Assembly: GCA_021815905.1 (NCBI GenBank)
Contig: JAKAZP010000121.1
Span: 1-7,589 of the forward strand
From: Pseudomonadota bacterium
Lineage (GTDB): Bacteria > Pseudomonadota > Gammaproteobacteria > Steroidobacterales > Steroidobacteraceae
DNA: 7,589 nucleotides
Reading direction: 5' to 3'
Positions 1 through 6,822 of this stretch are shown piece after piece (position 1 is the first letter of the stretch; each line of letters starts with the position of its first letter). Below the pieces are notes generated by a model that saw only the letters and a program-made list of their open reading frames with translations, was not told the origin of the DNA and ran no database searches. The position numbers and the translations under genes were made by a program.

Positions 1-1403
1 ATGCGGGCGTCGCTCTCGATGGAGTCCTTCAGTGCGAGCAGCAGTTCCATGCTGGTGAGGCTGTGGGCGGTGCCGCGCGTGATGGCGTTCGAGATGGCGT
101 TGATCACGAAGCGGGGGCTGACGCCCGTCATGCCCTCCTCGGGCGTCTCGGCATGCAGCCGCGTCCCCTCGGTCTCGGGAACGCCCTCCACCGCCTCTCC
201 CGCATAGAGCCTGAGCTTCTTCGCGATATCCAGCCCTTCGCGCTCGGGCTTCACGAGCCGCGTCAGGATCGCGAATACCGCGGCGAGATTGAGCACGTGA
301 GGATCGAGGTGCACGTTGCGGAACGCGGGGGCGCCGGAGACCAGCTTCTGGTAGATGCGGGACTCGTCGCGATAGGACAGCGCGTACGGGACCTTGATGA
401 TCACCATGCGATCGAGCAGCGCCTCGTTTTCCTTCTCCTGCAGGAACTTGTGGAACTCGGCGAGATTGGTGTGCGCGAGGATGGTCTCGTCGAGATGGAT
501 GAGCGGAAAGCGCGAGACCTTGACGTTCTTCTCCTGGGTCAGCGTCAGCAGCAGGTAGAGGAACTCGCGCTTGACCTTCAGGATCTCGATCATCTCGAGC
601 ATGCCGCGGCTCGCCGCGTAGACCGCGCCCGACCACGACCACGCGCGAGGATCGCCCTCGTCGCCGATCTGCGCGACCTTGGCCAGATCCACGGAGCCGA
701 CCAGGTCGGCGATGTCGGCGGTGGTGGGATCGTGCGGCGCATAGGTGCCGATGCCGGCGCGCGAGGCCTCGGAGAGGAAGATCCGCTCGACCGGCACGCG
801 CACGAAGTCGCCCTCGAACTCGCGCTCGACGTAGTCGCGGGCCCAGGGCGAGAGCTCGCCCTGGATGGTGACACCGTAGCGGTCCCGGAATTCGGCCCTG
901 AGGCTCGTCGGCACGAGGTTCAGCGGGTTCTCGCGCAGCGGCGAGCCCTTGATGGCGTACAGCGCCCCCTCTTCGGTGCGGCTGTACTCCTCCAGGCCAC
1001 GCTTCAGCAGTATGGCCATGGTGGATTTGCCGCCCGACGGAGGTCCCAGCAGCAGCAGCAGCCGGCGGCCAACATCGGAGCCCGCCGCGGCGCCCTTGAA
1101 GTAATCGACCACCCGCGAGAGCGGCTCATCGATGCCGAACAGCTCGCGCCTGAAGAGCTCGCGCGCGCGCTCGCTCTCGGGGGCGTCGGGTTGCGCGGCG
1201 CGGCCGTGCCAGCGAAGCATGTCCCAGATGTACTCATGGCTGGTGCGCGCCAGGGACGCCGCGTTCGCCGGCAGGATGTCGGCGAGAAACTCGCCGAAGG
1301 TCCCTTCCCAGCGCTGCGCGCGGTGAAGACGGCTGAAGGAGCTCAGCGACTCGATGAAGGCGGAGTGTTTCGCAATGCCCGGATCAGTTGACAGCGACGG
1401 CAT
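1..1403 (-). CDS. prkA: PrkA/YeaG-type serine protein kinase, N-terminal 467 residues (3' end outside window)
   Basis: Reading the minus strand from the ATG at 1403-1401 gives 467 uninterrupted codons running off the left edge. The family is usually about 640-690 aa, so roughly the last third is missing. A Walker A motif, GPPSGGKS, lies at residues 120-127. Other PrkA signatures follow in family order: LTLTQEKN (286-293), ILAHTNLAEF (308-317), NEALLDRM (326-333), KVPY (337-340) and GMTGVSPRF (424-432). These line up well with E. coli YeaG as I remember it. The family joins an AAA+-like ATP-binding module to a C-terminal kinase region, is cytosolic, and in enterobacteria is tied to nitrogen-starvation and stationary-phase responses, usually next to yeaH and spoVR/ycgB. 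Those partners would lie beyond position 1. The start is supported by GGAGG at 1412-1416, 8 nt upstream. The long plus-strand frame covering 63-1391 is its antisense shadow. Confidence 0.96.
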   Translation of the reverse strand, partial: MPSLSTDPGIAKHSAFIESLSSFSRLHRAQRWEGTFGEFLADILPANAASLARTSHEYIWDMLRWHGRAAQPDAPESERARELFRRELFGIDEPLSRVVDYFKGAAAGSDVGRRLLLLLGPPSGGKSTMAILLKRGLEEYSRTEEGALYAIKGSPLRENPLNLVPTSLRAEFRDRYGVTIQGELSPWARDYVEREFEGDFVRVPVERIFLSEASRAGIGTYAPHDPTTADIADLVGSVDLAKVAQIGDEGDPRAWSWSGAVYAASRGMLEMIEILKVKREFLYLLLTLTQEKNVKVSRFPLIHLDETILAHTNLAEFHKFLQEKENEALLDRMVIIKVPYALSYRDESRIYQKLVSGAPAFRNVHLDPHVLNLAAVFAILTRLVKPEREGLDIAKKLRLYAGEAVEGVPETEGTRLHAETPEEGMTGVSPRFVINAISNAITRGTAHSLTSMELLLALKDSIESDAR

Positions 1404-1411
1404 CGTCTTTC

Positions 1412-1416
1412 CCTCC
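1412..1416 (-). promoter_or_regulatory. Ribosome binding site of prkA
   Basis: The minus strand reads GGAGG here, 8 nt before the ATG at 1403-1401. This is a near-consensus Shine-Dalgarno sequence at good spacing, and it fixes the prkA start. Confidence 0.85.
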
Positions 1417-1465
1417 GTTCAGCTCATGGGTGTCCAACCGGAAGTTTCGCGAGCGCCGCTCTCGA

Positions 1466-1477
1466 GTTGGATCCAAC
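1466..1477. repeat. 12-bp perfect palindrome GTTGGATCCAAC
   Basis: The 12 bases equal their own reverse complement. The site sits about 63-74 bp upstream of the prkA start codon, in the probable prkA leader or promoter area. A 9-bp direct repeat (TCTCGAGTT) flanks it at 1460-1468 and 1500-1508. It could be a dimeric regulator site, or chance. Confidence 0.35.
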
Positions 1478-1523
1478 GATTGGCGCGGTGGGCGGCGGAT
1501 CTCGAGTTCCCGGTCCTGCTTCG

Positions 1524-1554
1524 ATTAAGACGATCACTGAGAGCAATTGTTCAA
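1524..1554 (-). promoter_or_regulatory. Weak candidate promoter for prkA
   Basis: On the minus strand TTGAAC (1554-1549) resembles a -35 box (4 of 6 matches). CTTAAT (1529-1524) resembles a -10 box (4 of 6) at a long 19-nt spacing. Transcription would begin near 1517 and leave a leader of about 115 nt. This is one of the few AT-richer patches in the intergenic region, which is the main reason for proposing it. A sigma-S or NtrC-type promoter, as used by yeaG in enterobacteria, is possible, but I see no sigma-54 consensus. Confidence 0.2.
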
Positions 1555-1938
1555 CCGCGGAGCGCAGGTACCGGGCGTCCCCGGCCGCGAGCGCCCCGGT
1601 CCACGCCTTACGCAAAGCAAAATGCATGCCCACTTCGACGCGTCCGTCGGCGGGAGGATTGCCTCCGGAAGGATCGCCACCCCGACATCGGCACCGTTCG
1701 AGGTCAGAGGCGCAGTGGAGCGCGCGACGGCGGTGCGGAACGAGGAGAATGATGCCATCACGCGCCGTGACCTTGCCCCCGCGCATGTCGCTGCGCTCTT
1801 CCTGCATGAGGAGAGCCGCGTGAGCCGCGACCACCCCGAACACCCGTAAGGTGCGCATGGGGACATCTTATGTTCTGTTCTCAGCCCGCGCTACTGCATG
1901 CGCGGCCGCAAAGCGAGCACTGCTTCAGAGTTTCCGCG

Positions 1939-1961
1939 TTGCGCTTGCGCCCCTTTTGCGC
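1939..1961. repeat. Three TTGCGC hexamers
   Basis: TTGCGC occurs at 1939-1944, 1945-1950 and 1956-1961. A pair of ACTGCGG heptamers follows at 1980-1986 and 1988-1994, with another CTGCGG at 2015-2020. The cluster lies 110-190 bp upstream of the start of the first operon gene, where promoter and operator elements are expected. I cannot name a regulator, and GC-rich simple sequence can produce such repeats. Confidence 0.35.
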
Positions 1962-2114
1962 ATGCCTGTCGTACTGTGAACTGCGGCACTGCGGTGCGCC
2001 GAAGGCCCACTAAGCTGCGGCAGACCCCATTTTTCCGTGCGCGATCAAGCGGGTGGGCGCCGAGGGCGCGTCGGAGGGCGCAACGCGCGCACTCCGGCGA
2101 GTCTTTGATCGAGT

Positions 2115-2119
2115 GGGAG
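2115..2119 (+). promoter_or_regulatory. Ribosome binding site deciding the GTG start at 2128
   Basis: GGGAG lies 8 nt before the GTG at 2128. An earlier in-frame GTG at 2053 would add 25 residues (Arg- and Gly-rich, with no domain content) but has no comparable Shine-Dalgarno sequence at correct spacing. The 2128 start is therefore preferred. Confidence 0.65.
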
Positions 2120-2127
2120 ACACATCA

Positions 2128-4263
2128 GTGGCCAATGCAGTTCCGAATGCATCGCGCAATCTCGAGTCCGCCGCGAGCGGACCTTCGTCCGACACGCAAG
2201 GCGTCTCCCCCCGACCGAGCGTCGATCTGACAGCCCTCACCCAGCGCGACGACTTCCTGCTCGAGCTCGGCGAGACGCTCGGCGGGCAGGCGTCGGTTCA
2301 TCCGGTCGACTCGCTGGAGAAAGCGCTCGAGAGCCTCTCGAGCACGAAGCGCGGACAGGTTCTCGTCATCGATGCCCGCGAAGTGCGCGAGCTGCGAGCC
2401 GACATCGAGCGCGTGGCGCGCGAGGCGCCGCATGCGATCGCGCTCGTGTTTGCGGAGTCGCATGCCGAGCGGGAAACGGCGGCAGCCCTGAAGGGCACGA
2501 GCGTGTTCGCCGTGCTCACCATCCCGGTCCAATCCCCCAAGACGGCGGCGGTTCTCGATGCCGCCCTGCAGGATGCCGTGAACAGAAGCGCTGCCGTGCG
2601 CGGCGCTCACCACCCCGAGACGGCCGAGCGCGCGCAAGCGCCCTCCATCGGGGCTTTCCGTGTAACCGCTCCCGCCGAGCCCGCCGCAACGGACCCGCCG
2701 CCGGGCAAGCCCGGGCTCGGGCTGTGGGCCGCCCTGGCCGCCGCGGGGCTTGTCCTTCTCTCGGCGGGAGGGTGGTACCTGATGAGGGGGCGGCCGGCTC
2801 CGCATCGGACCCTGGCCGGCTCGGCCGCGCCCCATGCCGCCGCGGCCGTCCGGAACGGGACGCCGATCCAGGAGCCCGCCGTCGACACCTCGATCGTGCA
2901 GGGCAAGGTCGACGAGCTCCTCGAGCAAGCGCGCCGCGCGATGCGCGAGCGGCATTACACTTCACCGAAGGGCGACAACGCTCTCGTTTACTACCGCTCC
3001 GCGCTGGTGGCCGATCCTCAGAGCGGCGAAGCGCGGGACGGCCTGCGCCGAGTCGGCAACGTCCTGGCATCGCGCTTCAACGTGGCCATGGGCAGCGGCG
3101 CCTACCCGGCTGCGGCGCTCGCGCTCGCGACGCTCCGCGTCGCGCGCCCCTCGGATGCCCGCATCGGGCCGTTCGAGGTCGAGCTGGCCGATGCGCGCAT
3201 CTCCAAGGCCCTCGCCGCCGGCAATCTCGATCGCGCCGCGGCGCTGCTGGCCGATGCGCGGCAATCGGGCGCGGTGCCGGACCAGCAGCTTGCCACCTGG
3301 CAGGCGGAAATCTCCAAGCTCAAGCAGAGCGCCAAGTCGCAGACTCTCGCGGCGCTCGTCGATGAGCGCATCCAATCCGATGAGCTGACCGGGCCGGCGG
3401 GCGACAGCGCCCAGGACTACCTCGGGCAGCTGCGCTCGATCGCGCCGGGCTCGGCGGCGACGCAACAGGCCACGCAGGCGCTCACGAGCGCGTTTCTCGC
3501 CAAGGCGCGCGCGAACGGTCTCGCGGGCAACAGCGCCGGGGAGGCGCGCTGGCTCGCCGCCGCCCGCGCCGACGGAGTCTCGCAGCGCAGGATCGCCCAG
3601 TTGCAGCGACAGCTCACCACCTCTGAGGCCCAGGCCGCGCAGGCGCGCGCCGATCACCTGCTCTCGCTCGTGCGAGCGCGGCTCGAGAGCGGCGCGCTCA
3701 CCGGTCCGGCGGACGACAGCGCCGCGTACTACCTGACGGAGCTCGAGCAAAGCCAGCCGTCCGCCGCCATGCAGGCTTCTGCCGGGCGGCAGAAGGCCCG
3801 GCTCGCCACCGCGCTGCTCGCGCGAGCGCGGCAGGAGATGCGCTCGGGCGAGAAGAGCGTGGCCGAAGCGGACCTCTCCCAGGCGAAGAGCTGGGGCGCG
3901 AGCGCATCCCAGGCGAGCGCGATCGAGCGCGAGGCTCCCGCCGGCGTGCCGGCGGACAAGGCGGCCTCGGGCCCGGACTTCGCGCGGCTCGCCGCCGAGC
4001 TCGAGCGCGTCCGCTACGCCCCACCGCAGTACCCGGATGAAGCCCTCACCGACCGGATCGCCGGCAGCGTGACCGTGCAGTTCGTGGTGGACAAGCGCGG
4101 CATCACGCGCGACCTGAAGGTCGTGAGCGCCGACCCCCCCGGGGTGTTCGACAGGGCGGTGCTCGACGCCGTCAGACAGTGGCGCTATCGCCCGGTGAGC
4201 TACCACGGCGAGCCCATCGAGGTCCCGGTGAAGACGCTCATCCGCTTCGAGCTCCCGAAGTAG
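2128..4263 (+). CDS. TonB-family envelope protein with N-terminal degenerate receiver-like domain (711 aa)
   Basis: Three parts are visible. Residues about 31-152 follow the alternating strand/helix pattern of a CheY-like receiver. VLVID puts Asp82 where the phosphoacceptor sits, and LTIPV (130-134) matches the strand-5 K-P motif with Lys replaced by Ile. The acidic strand-1 pair is not evident, so this is probably a pseudo-receiver. One membrane helix follows (about 197-219), then a periplasmic region with three helical repeats (about 260-600). Residues 628-711 form a canonical TonB C-terminal domain: YPDEAL, GSVTVQFVVDKRG, AVRQWRYRP, ending in a strand with Phe-Glu-Leu. The TonB domain normally contacts outer-membrane partners, and the TM end normally pairs with ExbB/ExbD, neither of which is in the window. 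The Pro-rich spacer of classical TonB is absent. It is the first gene of the operon, 15 nt before the kinase. The TonB call is strong and the receiver call moderate. Confidence 0.88.
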   Translation: MANAVPNASRNLESAASGPSSDTQGVSPRPSVDLTALTQRDDFLLELGETLGGQASVHPVDSLEKALESLSSTKRGQVLVIDAREVRELRADIERVAREAPHAIALVFAESHAERETAAALKGTSVFAVLTIPVQSPKTAAVLDAALQDAVNRSAAVRGAHHPETAERAQAPSIGAFRVTAPAEPAATDPPPGKPGLGLWAALAAAGLVLLSAGGWYLMRGRPAPHRTLAGSAAPHAAAAVRNGTPIQEPAVDTSIVQGKVDELLEQARRAMRERHYTSPKGDNALVYYRSALVADPQSGEARDGLRRVGNVLASRFNVAMGSGAYPAAALALATLRVARPSDARIGPFEVELADARISKALAAGNLDRAAALLADARQSGAVPDQQLATWQAEISKLKQSAKSQTLAALVDERIQSDELTGPAGDSAQDYLGQLRSIAPGSAATQQATQALTSAFLAKARANGLAGNSAGEARWLAAARADGVSQRRIAQLQRQLTTSEAQAAQARADHLLSLVRARLESGALTGPADDSAAYYLTELEQSQPSAAMQASAGRQKARLATALLARARQEMRSGEKSVAEADLSQAKSWGASASQASAIEREAPAGVPADKAASGPDFARLAAELERVRYAPPQYPDEALTDRIAGSVTVQFVVDKRGITRDLKVVSADPPGVFDRAVLDAVRQWRYRPVSYHGEPIEVPVKTLIRFELPK
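2905..3927 (+). repeat. Three imperfect helical repeats in the periplasmic part of the TonB-like protein
   Basis: Three units start near residues 260, 405 and 506. Each has an amphipathic helix, then a motif of the form T-(S/G)-P-x-(G/D)-D-(N/S)-A (TSPKGDNA at 278-285, TGPAGDSA at 421-428, TGPADDSA at 525-532), then Tyr-x-x-x-Leu and a Pro-turn (DPQSG, APGSA, QPSA). Units 2 and 3 are 104 residues apart and similar at DNA level around 3378-3420 and 3690-3732. Unit 1 lies 143 residues before unit 2. The pattern suggests TPR-like helical hairpins forming a spacer or protein-binding scaffold in the periplasm. Confidence 0.7.
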
Positions 4264-4278
4264 GGCGGAAAGACGCTC

Positions 4279-6405
4279 ATGAAAATCAAAGGCGCAGATC
4301 GCAACCGGCTCGTGCTCGCGGGCGCGGGCACCGCCCTCATCCTCATGATGGGTCTCGCCCTGCTTGCGGGCTTCAGACTCGCCACCCGGATCCGCTCGAG
4401 CATCGGCTCGCTCCAGACCGCGAGTGAGCTTCAGACCTACCCGCGGCTCATCAACCAGGAGCTGACCGCGCTCAGGCAACGGCTCGAGACGCGCGAGTAC
4501 ACCGGGAAGGTCCACGCGGAGCTCGCGAGCACGGCCCGGCGCTTCGACCACGACATCGACACACTGAAGCGCGGCCCCGAGGCCCGCTCCGCGGGCCTGA
4601 AAGAGGCGCTTGCCCTCTGGAGCAACTACGGCACCGTGTTGGGTCCCGTGCTCGCTTTCTCCGGCGAGCCGTATACCGACACCGACGCGGGCAGCACCCT
4701 CTCGGCGCGCGGCCGGATCTATTACTCCGAAGTGCGGCAGGCGCAGCTGCTCTCGAGGGGGTACGCCGACCGTCTGCACGGGCAACTGGCCGCCGTCACC
4801 CTCTCCCTCCAGGCGCGCACGTCGGCGGCCGCGGCGCGCCTGCGCGGGCTGCTCTCCGGCGGCCTGCTCGCCGCCCTCGCGCTCGCGCTCGCCGCCGCAT
4901 ACTTCCAGATGACCCGCGCCCGCTCTCAACGCGCCGCGCGCGAGGCCCAGGAGCAGACCCGGGACATTCTGAACACGGTGCGCGAGGGCTTCTTCCTGCT
5001 CGATGCGGATTACCGCATCGGCTCGGTCTGGTCCGACGCGCTCACGCGCATGTTCGGCCGCAGCGACTTCGCGGGGCTCTCGTTCGAGAAGCTGCTCGAG
5101 GGGCGGGTGTCCCCGGGCACCCTCGCGACCGCCATGAAGTACATCAAGCTTCTCTGGGGCGACCGCGCGCACGAGAACCTGATGAAGAGCATCAACCCCC
5201 TGGGGCAGCTCGAAGTCACCATGGACAATGGCCGCGGCAGCAAGGAGACGCGCTACCTGCAGTTCGACTTTCACCGCGTCACCGGCGCGAAGGGCATCAA
5301 GTACGTGCTGTGCTCGGTGGGCGACATCACCTCCAACGTGCTGCTCGCGAAGGAGCTGCAGGACGCGCAGGAGAACGCCAGCGCCCAGCTCGACATGATG
5401 CTCGGCATGATGCACGTCGATCCGCTGCAGCTCGGCACGTTCCTCGAGGCGACCGAGGCGGGATTGCAGCACATCAACTCCATACTGAAGCAGCCGGCGC
5501 GCACGGACGCCGAGTTCCGCCGCAAGCTCGGAGGGCTGTTCAGGGAGCTGCACACCATCAAGGGAGAGGCCTCGGCGCTCAACCTGATGACCATCGCGCA
5601 GCGCGTGCACAGCCTCGAGGACATGGTCGGCGAGCTGAAAAAGAAGCTCGAGCTCTCGGGGAACGACTTCCTGCCGATGGTGCTCAAGCTCGATGATCTG
5701 CTCGCGCACCTGCGCGGAGTGCGCGAGATGGCGACGCGCCTCACCACGGTCAAGCCGCCGCAGGCGCAAGCCGCGGATGCCGCGACCGATGTGACGGGCA
5801 CTCAGCCCGCCGCCCGTTCCGGCGGCCGACCGGCCGAGGACTTGGGCCCGACGCTGCATGCCCTCGCCGACAAGCTGGCTCAGGAGCATCGCAAGCGGTT
5901 CAAGCTGACACTGTCGGGCCTTGCGGAAGTGCCGGCCCGCTACCAGGCGACGGTGAAGGACTGCGTGATTCAGATGCTGCGCAATGCGGCCGTGCATGGC
6001 ATCGAGGCTTCCGAGGTGCGCCGGACGCGCGCCAAGAGCGATGTCGGGACGGTGCGCGCGGAATTCCGCGCCTCGAGCGAGGGCTACGAGCTCGTGTTCG
6101 AGGACGACGGCGCCGGGATCTCCATGGACGCGCTGAAGCAGGCCGCCGTGCGCAGGAGCCTGATCAGCGCGGAAGAAGCCGCCCGGATGGACGCCCGGGC
6201 CGCCATGACGCTGATCTTCCGGCCGGGATTCTCCACCCAGGACGAGGTGACCATGGATGCCGGCCGCGGCGTCGGCATGGACGTCATCGCGCGCTCGGTG
6301 CACGAGCTCGGCGGCAAGATCGGCGTCAGCACGAACCCGGGGCGCTACACCCGCTTCAGGATCGTGCTGCCGGCGCTCGAGGCGACCAGCTCGGCGGTGG
6401 CTTGA
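4279..6405 (+). CDS. Membrane CheA-like hybrid-free histidine kinase: TM-sensor-TM-PAS-Hpt-HATPase (708 aa)
   Basis: TM1 (about 11-32) and TM2 (about 190-211) bracket a mostly helical periplasmic domain of about 155 residues. A PAS-like segment follows (about 228-352; EGFFLLDADYRIGSVW). An Hpt domain (about 380-480) has the motif ELHTIKGEAS, with phosphorylatable His425. After a linker (about 490-518) comes a CheA-type ATPase: N box LRNAAVHGIE (567-576), G1 box DDGAGIS (609-615), and RPGFSTQDEV plus GRGVGMDV (F and G2 boxes, 648-669). The protein ends soon after the ATPase domain, so the CheW-like P5 regulatory domain of true CheA is absent, and I see no P2 domain. It probably senses envelope or periplasmic signals directly and passes phosphate from His425 to the CheY-like protein encoded 8 nt downstream. 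The N-box residue that is His in E. coli CheA is Gln565 here. ATG 4279 has a weak GGCGGAA upstream. Confidence 0.92.
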   Translation: MKIKGADRNRLVLAGAGTALILMMGLALLAGFRLATRIRSSIGSLQTASELQTYPRLINQELTALRQRLETREYTGKVHAELASTARRFDHDIDTLKRGPEARSAGLKEALALWSNYGTVLGPVLAFSGEPYTDTDAGSTLSARGRIYYSEVRQAQLLSRGYADRLHGQLAAVTLSLQARTSAAAARLRGLLSGGLLAALALALAAAYFQMTRARSQRAAREAQEQTRDILNTVREGFFLLDADYRIGSVWSDALTRMFGRSDFAGLSFEKLLEGRVSPGTLATAMKYIKLLWGDRAHENLMKSINPLGQLEVTMDNGRGSKETRYLQFDFHRVTGAKGIKYVLCSVGDITSNVLLAKELQDAQENASAQLDMMLGMMHVDPLQLGTFLEATEAGLQHINSILKQPARTDAEFRRKLGGLFRELHTIKGEASALNLMTIAQRVHSLEDMVGELKKKLELSGNDFLPMVLKLDDLLAHLRGVREMATRLTTVKPPQAQAADAATDVTGTQPAARSGGRPAEDLGPTLHALADKLAQEHRKRFKLTLSGLAEVPARYQATVKDCVIQMLRNAAVHGIEASEVRRTRAKSDVGTVRAEFRASSEGYELVFEDDGAGISMDALKQAAVRRSLISAEEAARMDARAAMTLIFRPGFSTQDEVTMDAGRGVGMDVIARSVHELGGKIGVSTNPGRYTRFRIVLPALEATSSAVA

Positions 6406-6407
6406 GG
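6404..6407 (+). promoter_or_regulatory. Ribosome binding site of the CheY-like gene, overlapping the kinase stop codon
   Basis: GAGG begins inside the kinase TGA (6403-6405) and lies 6 nt before the ATG at 6414. It favours that ATG over the upstream TTG at 6402 and suggests translational coupling. Confidence 0.6.
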
Positions 6408-6413
6408 CGTTCC

Positions 6414-6800
6414 ATGACACAAACTGACGGCGGCAAGCGGCAGATCAGGCTGTTGATCGTCGACGACTCGAACATCATGCGGCGCCGGATCGAGCGCTCG
6501 CAGCAGTTCGAGGAGCTCGAGGTGGTCGGCTCGGCGGCCAACGGCTTCGAGGCGATCGAGATGTTCCGCCGGACCGACCCGGACATGGTGACGATGGACC
6601 TCACCATGCCCCAGATGGACGGCATCGAGTGCATCACCCAGCTGGTGCAGCTGAAGCCGCAGGTGCGCATTCTCGTGATCTCGGCGCTCGCCGACAAAGC
6701 AACGGCGGTCGAGGCGATGGAGCGCGGTGCCAACGGCTTTCTCAACAAGCCGTTCACCGACCGCCAGCTGAACGAAGCGATCGCCGATCTGATGACCTGA
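6414..6800 (+). CDS. CheY-like single-domain response regulator (128 aa)
   Basis: This is a complete stand-alone receiver with every canonical residue: acidic pair Asp17-Asp18 (LLIVDDS), phosphoacceptor Asp62 in MVTMDLTMPQMDG, Ser90 in LVIS at the Thr/Ser switch position, and Lys112-Pro113 in FLNKPF. There is no output domain, so it must act by binding a partner, as CheY binds the flagellar motor and PilG/PilH act on pilus systems. Its likely phosphodonor is His425 of the upstream kinase, and its likely phosphatase is the CheX-type protein 22 nt downstream. The sequence is distinctly CheY/CheB-receiver-like. The actual target cannot be told from the sequence, but the pseudo-receiver/TonB protein of the same operon is an obvious candidate. 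Confidence 0.95.
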   Translation: MTQTDGGKRQIRLLIVDDSNIMRRRIERSQQFEELEVVGSAANGFEAIEMFRRTDPDMVTMDLTMPQMDGIECITQLVQLKPQVRILVISALADKATAVEAMERGANGFLNKPFTDRQLNEAIADLMT

Positions 6801-6822
6801 GAGCGGCGGGAGAGCGGCCAAG

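Larger units (their letters stand above)
1404..2127. other. Divergent intergenic region, no convincing gene
   Basis: These 724 bp separate prkA from the divergent signalling operon. Several frames stay open, as expected at this GC content, but none has a Shine-Dalgarno sequence or a recognisable product. The best candidate is a minus-strand frame, 1858 to 1424 (144 codons), ending about 20 nt upstream of the prkA ATG. It lacks a ribosome binding site. Its third-position GC is high at both ends but drops over the middle third, where the neighbouring minus frame looks more gene-like, as in a frameshifted remnant or chance. Other contents are a 12-bp perfect palindrome at 1466-1477, three TTGCGC copies at 1939-1961 and CTGCGG repeats at 1981-2020. 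I see no tRNA-like fold or intrinsic terminator. Confidence 0.6.

Noticed and set aside
63..1391. 442-codon plus-strand frame opposite prkA
   Set aside because: The minus strand here encodes PrkA with a Walker A motif and conserved blocks. The plus frame is its antisense shadow with no family motif.
1547..1849. 100-codon plus-strand frame starting at TTG 1547
   Set aside because: It has no ribosome binding site and no recognisable family, and its third-position GC is lower than in the sure genes. It is also the exact antisense frame of the equally unsupported minus-strand frame 1424-1858.
2053..2127. Upstream GTG start at 2053 for the TonB-like protein
   Set aside because: It has no well-placed Shine-Dalgarno sequence and adds 25 residues without domain content. 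The GTG at 2128 has GGGAG at 8 nt.
6402..6413. TTG start at 6402 for the CheY-like gene
   Set aside because: It overlaps the kinase stop codon, and its own upstream sequence has no ribosome binding site. The ATG at 6414 has GAGG at 6 nt and gives the normal CheY N-terminus.
2962..6420. 1152-codon open frame on the minus strand, opposite the TonB-like and kinase genes
   Set aside because: It runs antisense across two well-supported genes and their junction. Its product is a low-complexity Arg/His/Leu/Glu-rich string with no domain, as expected from the complement of GC-rich codons.
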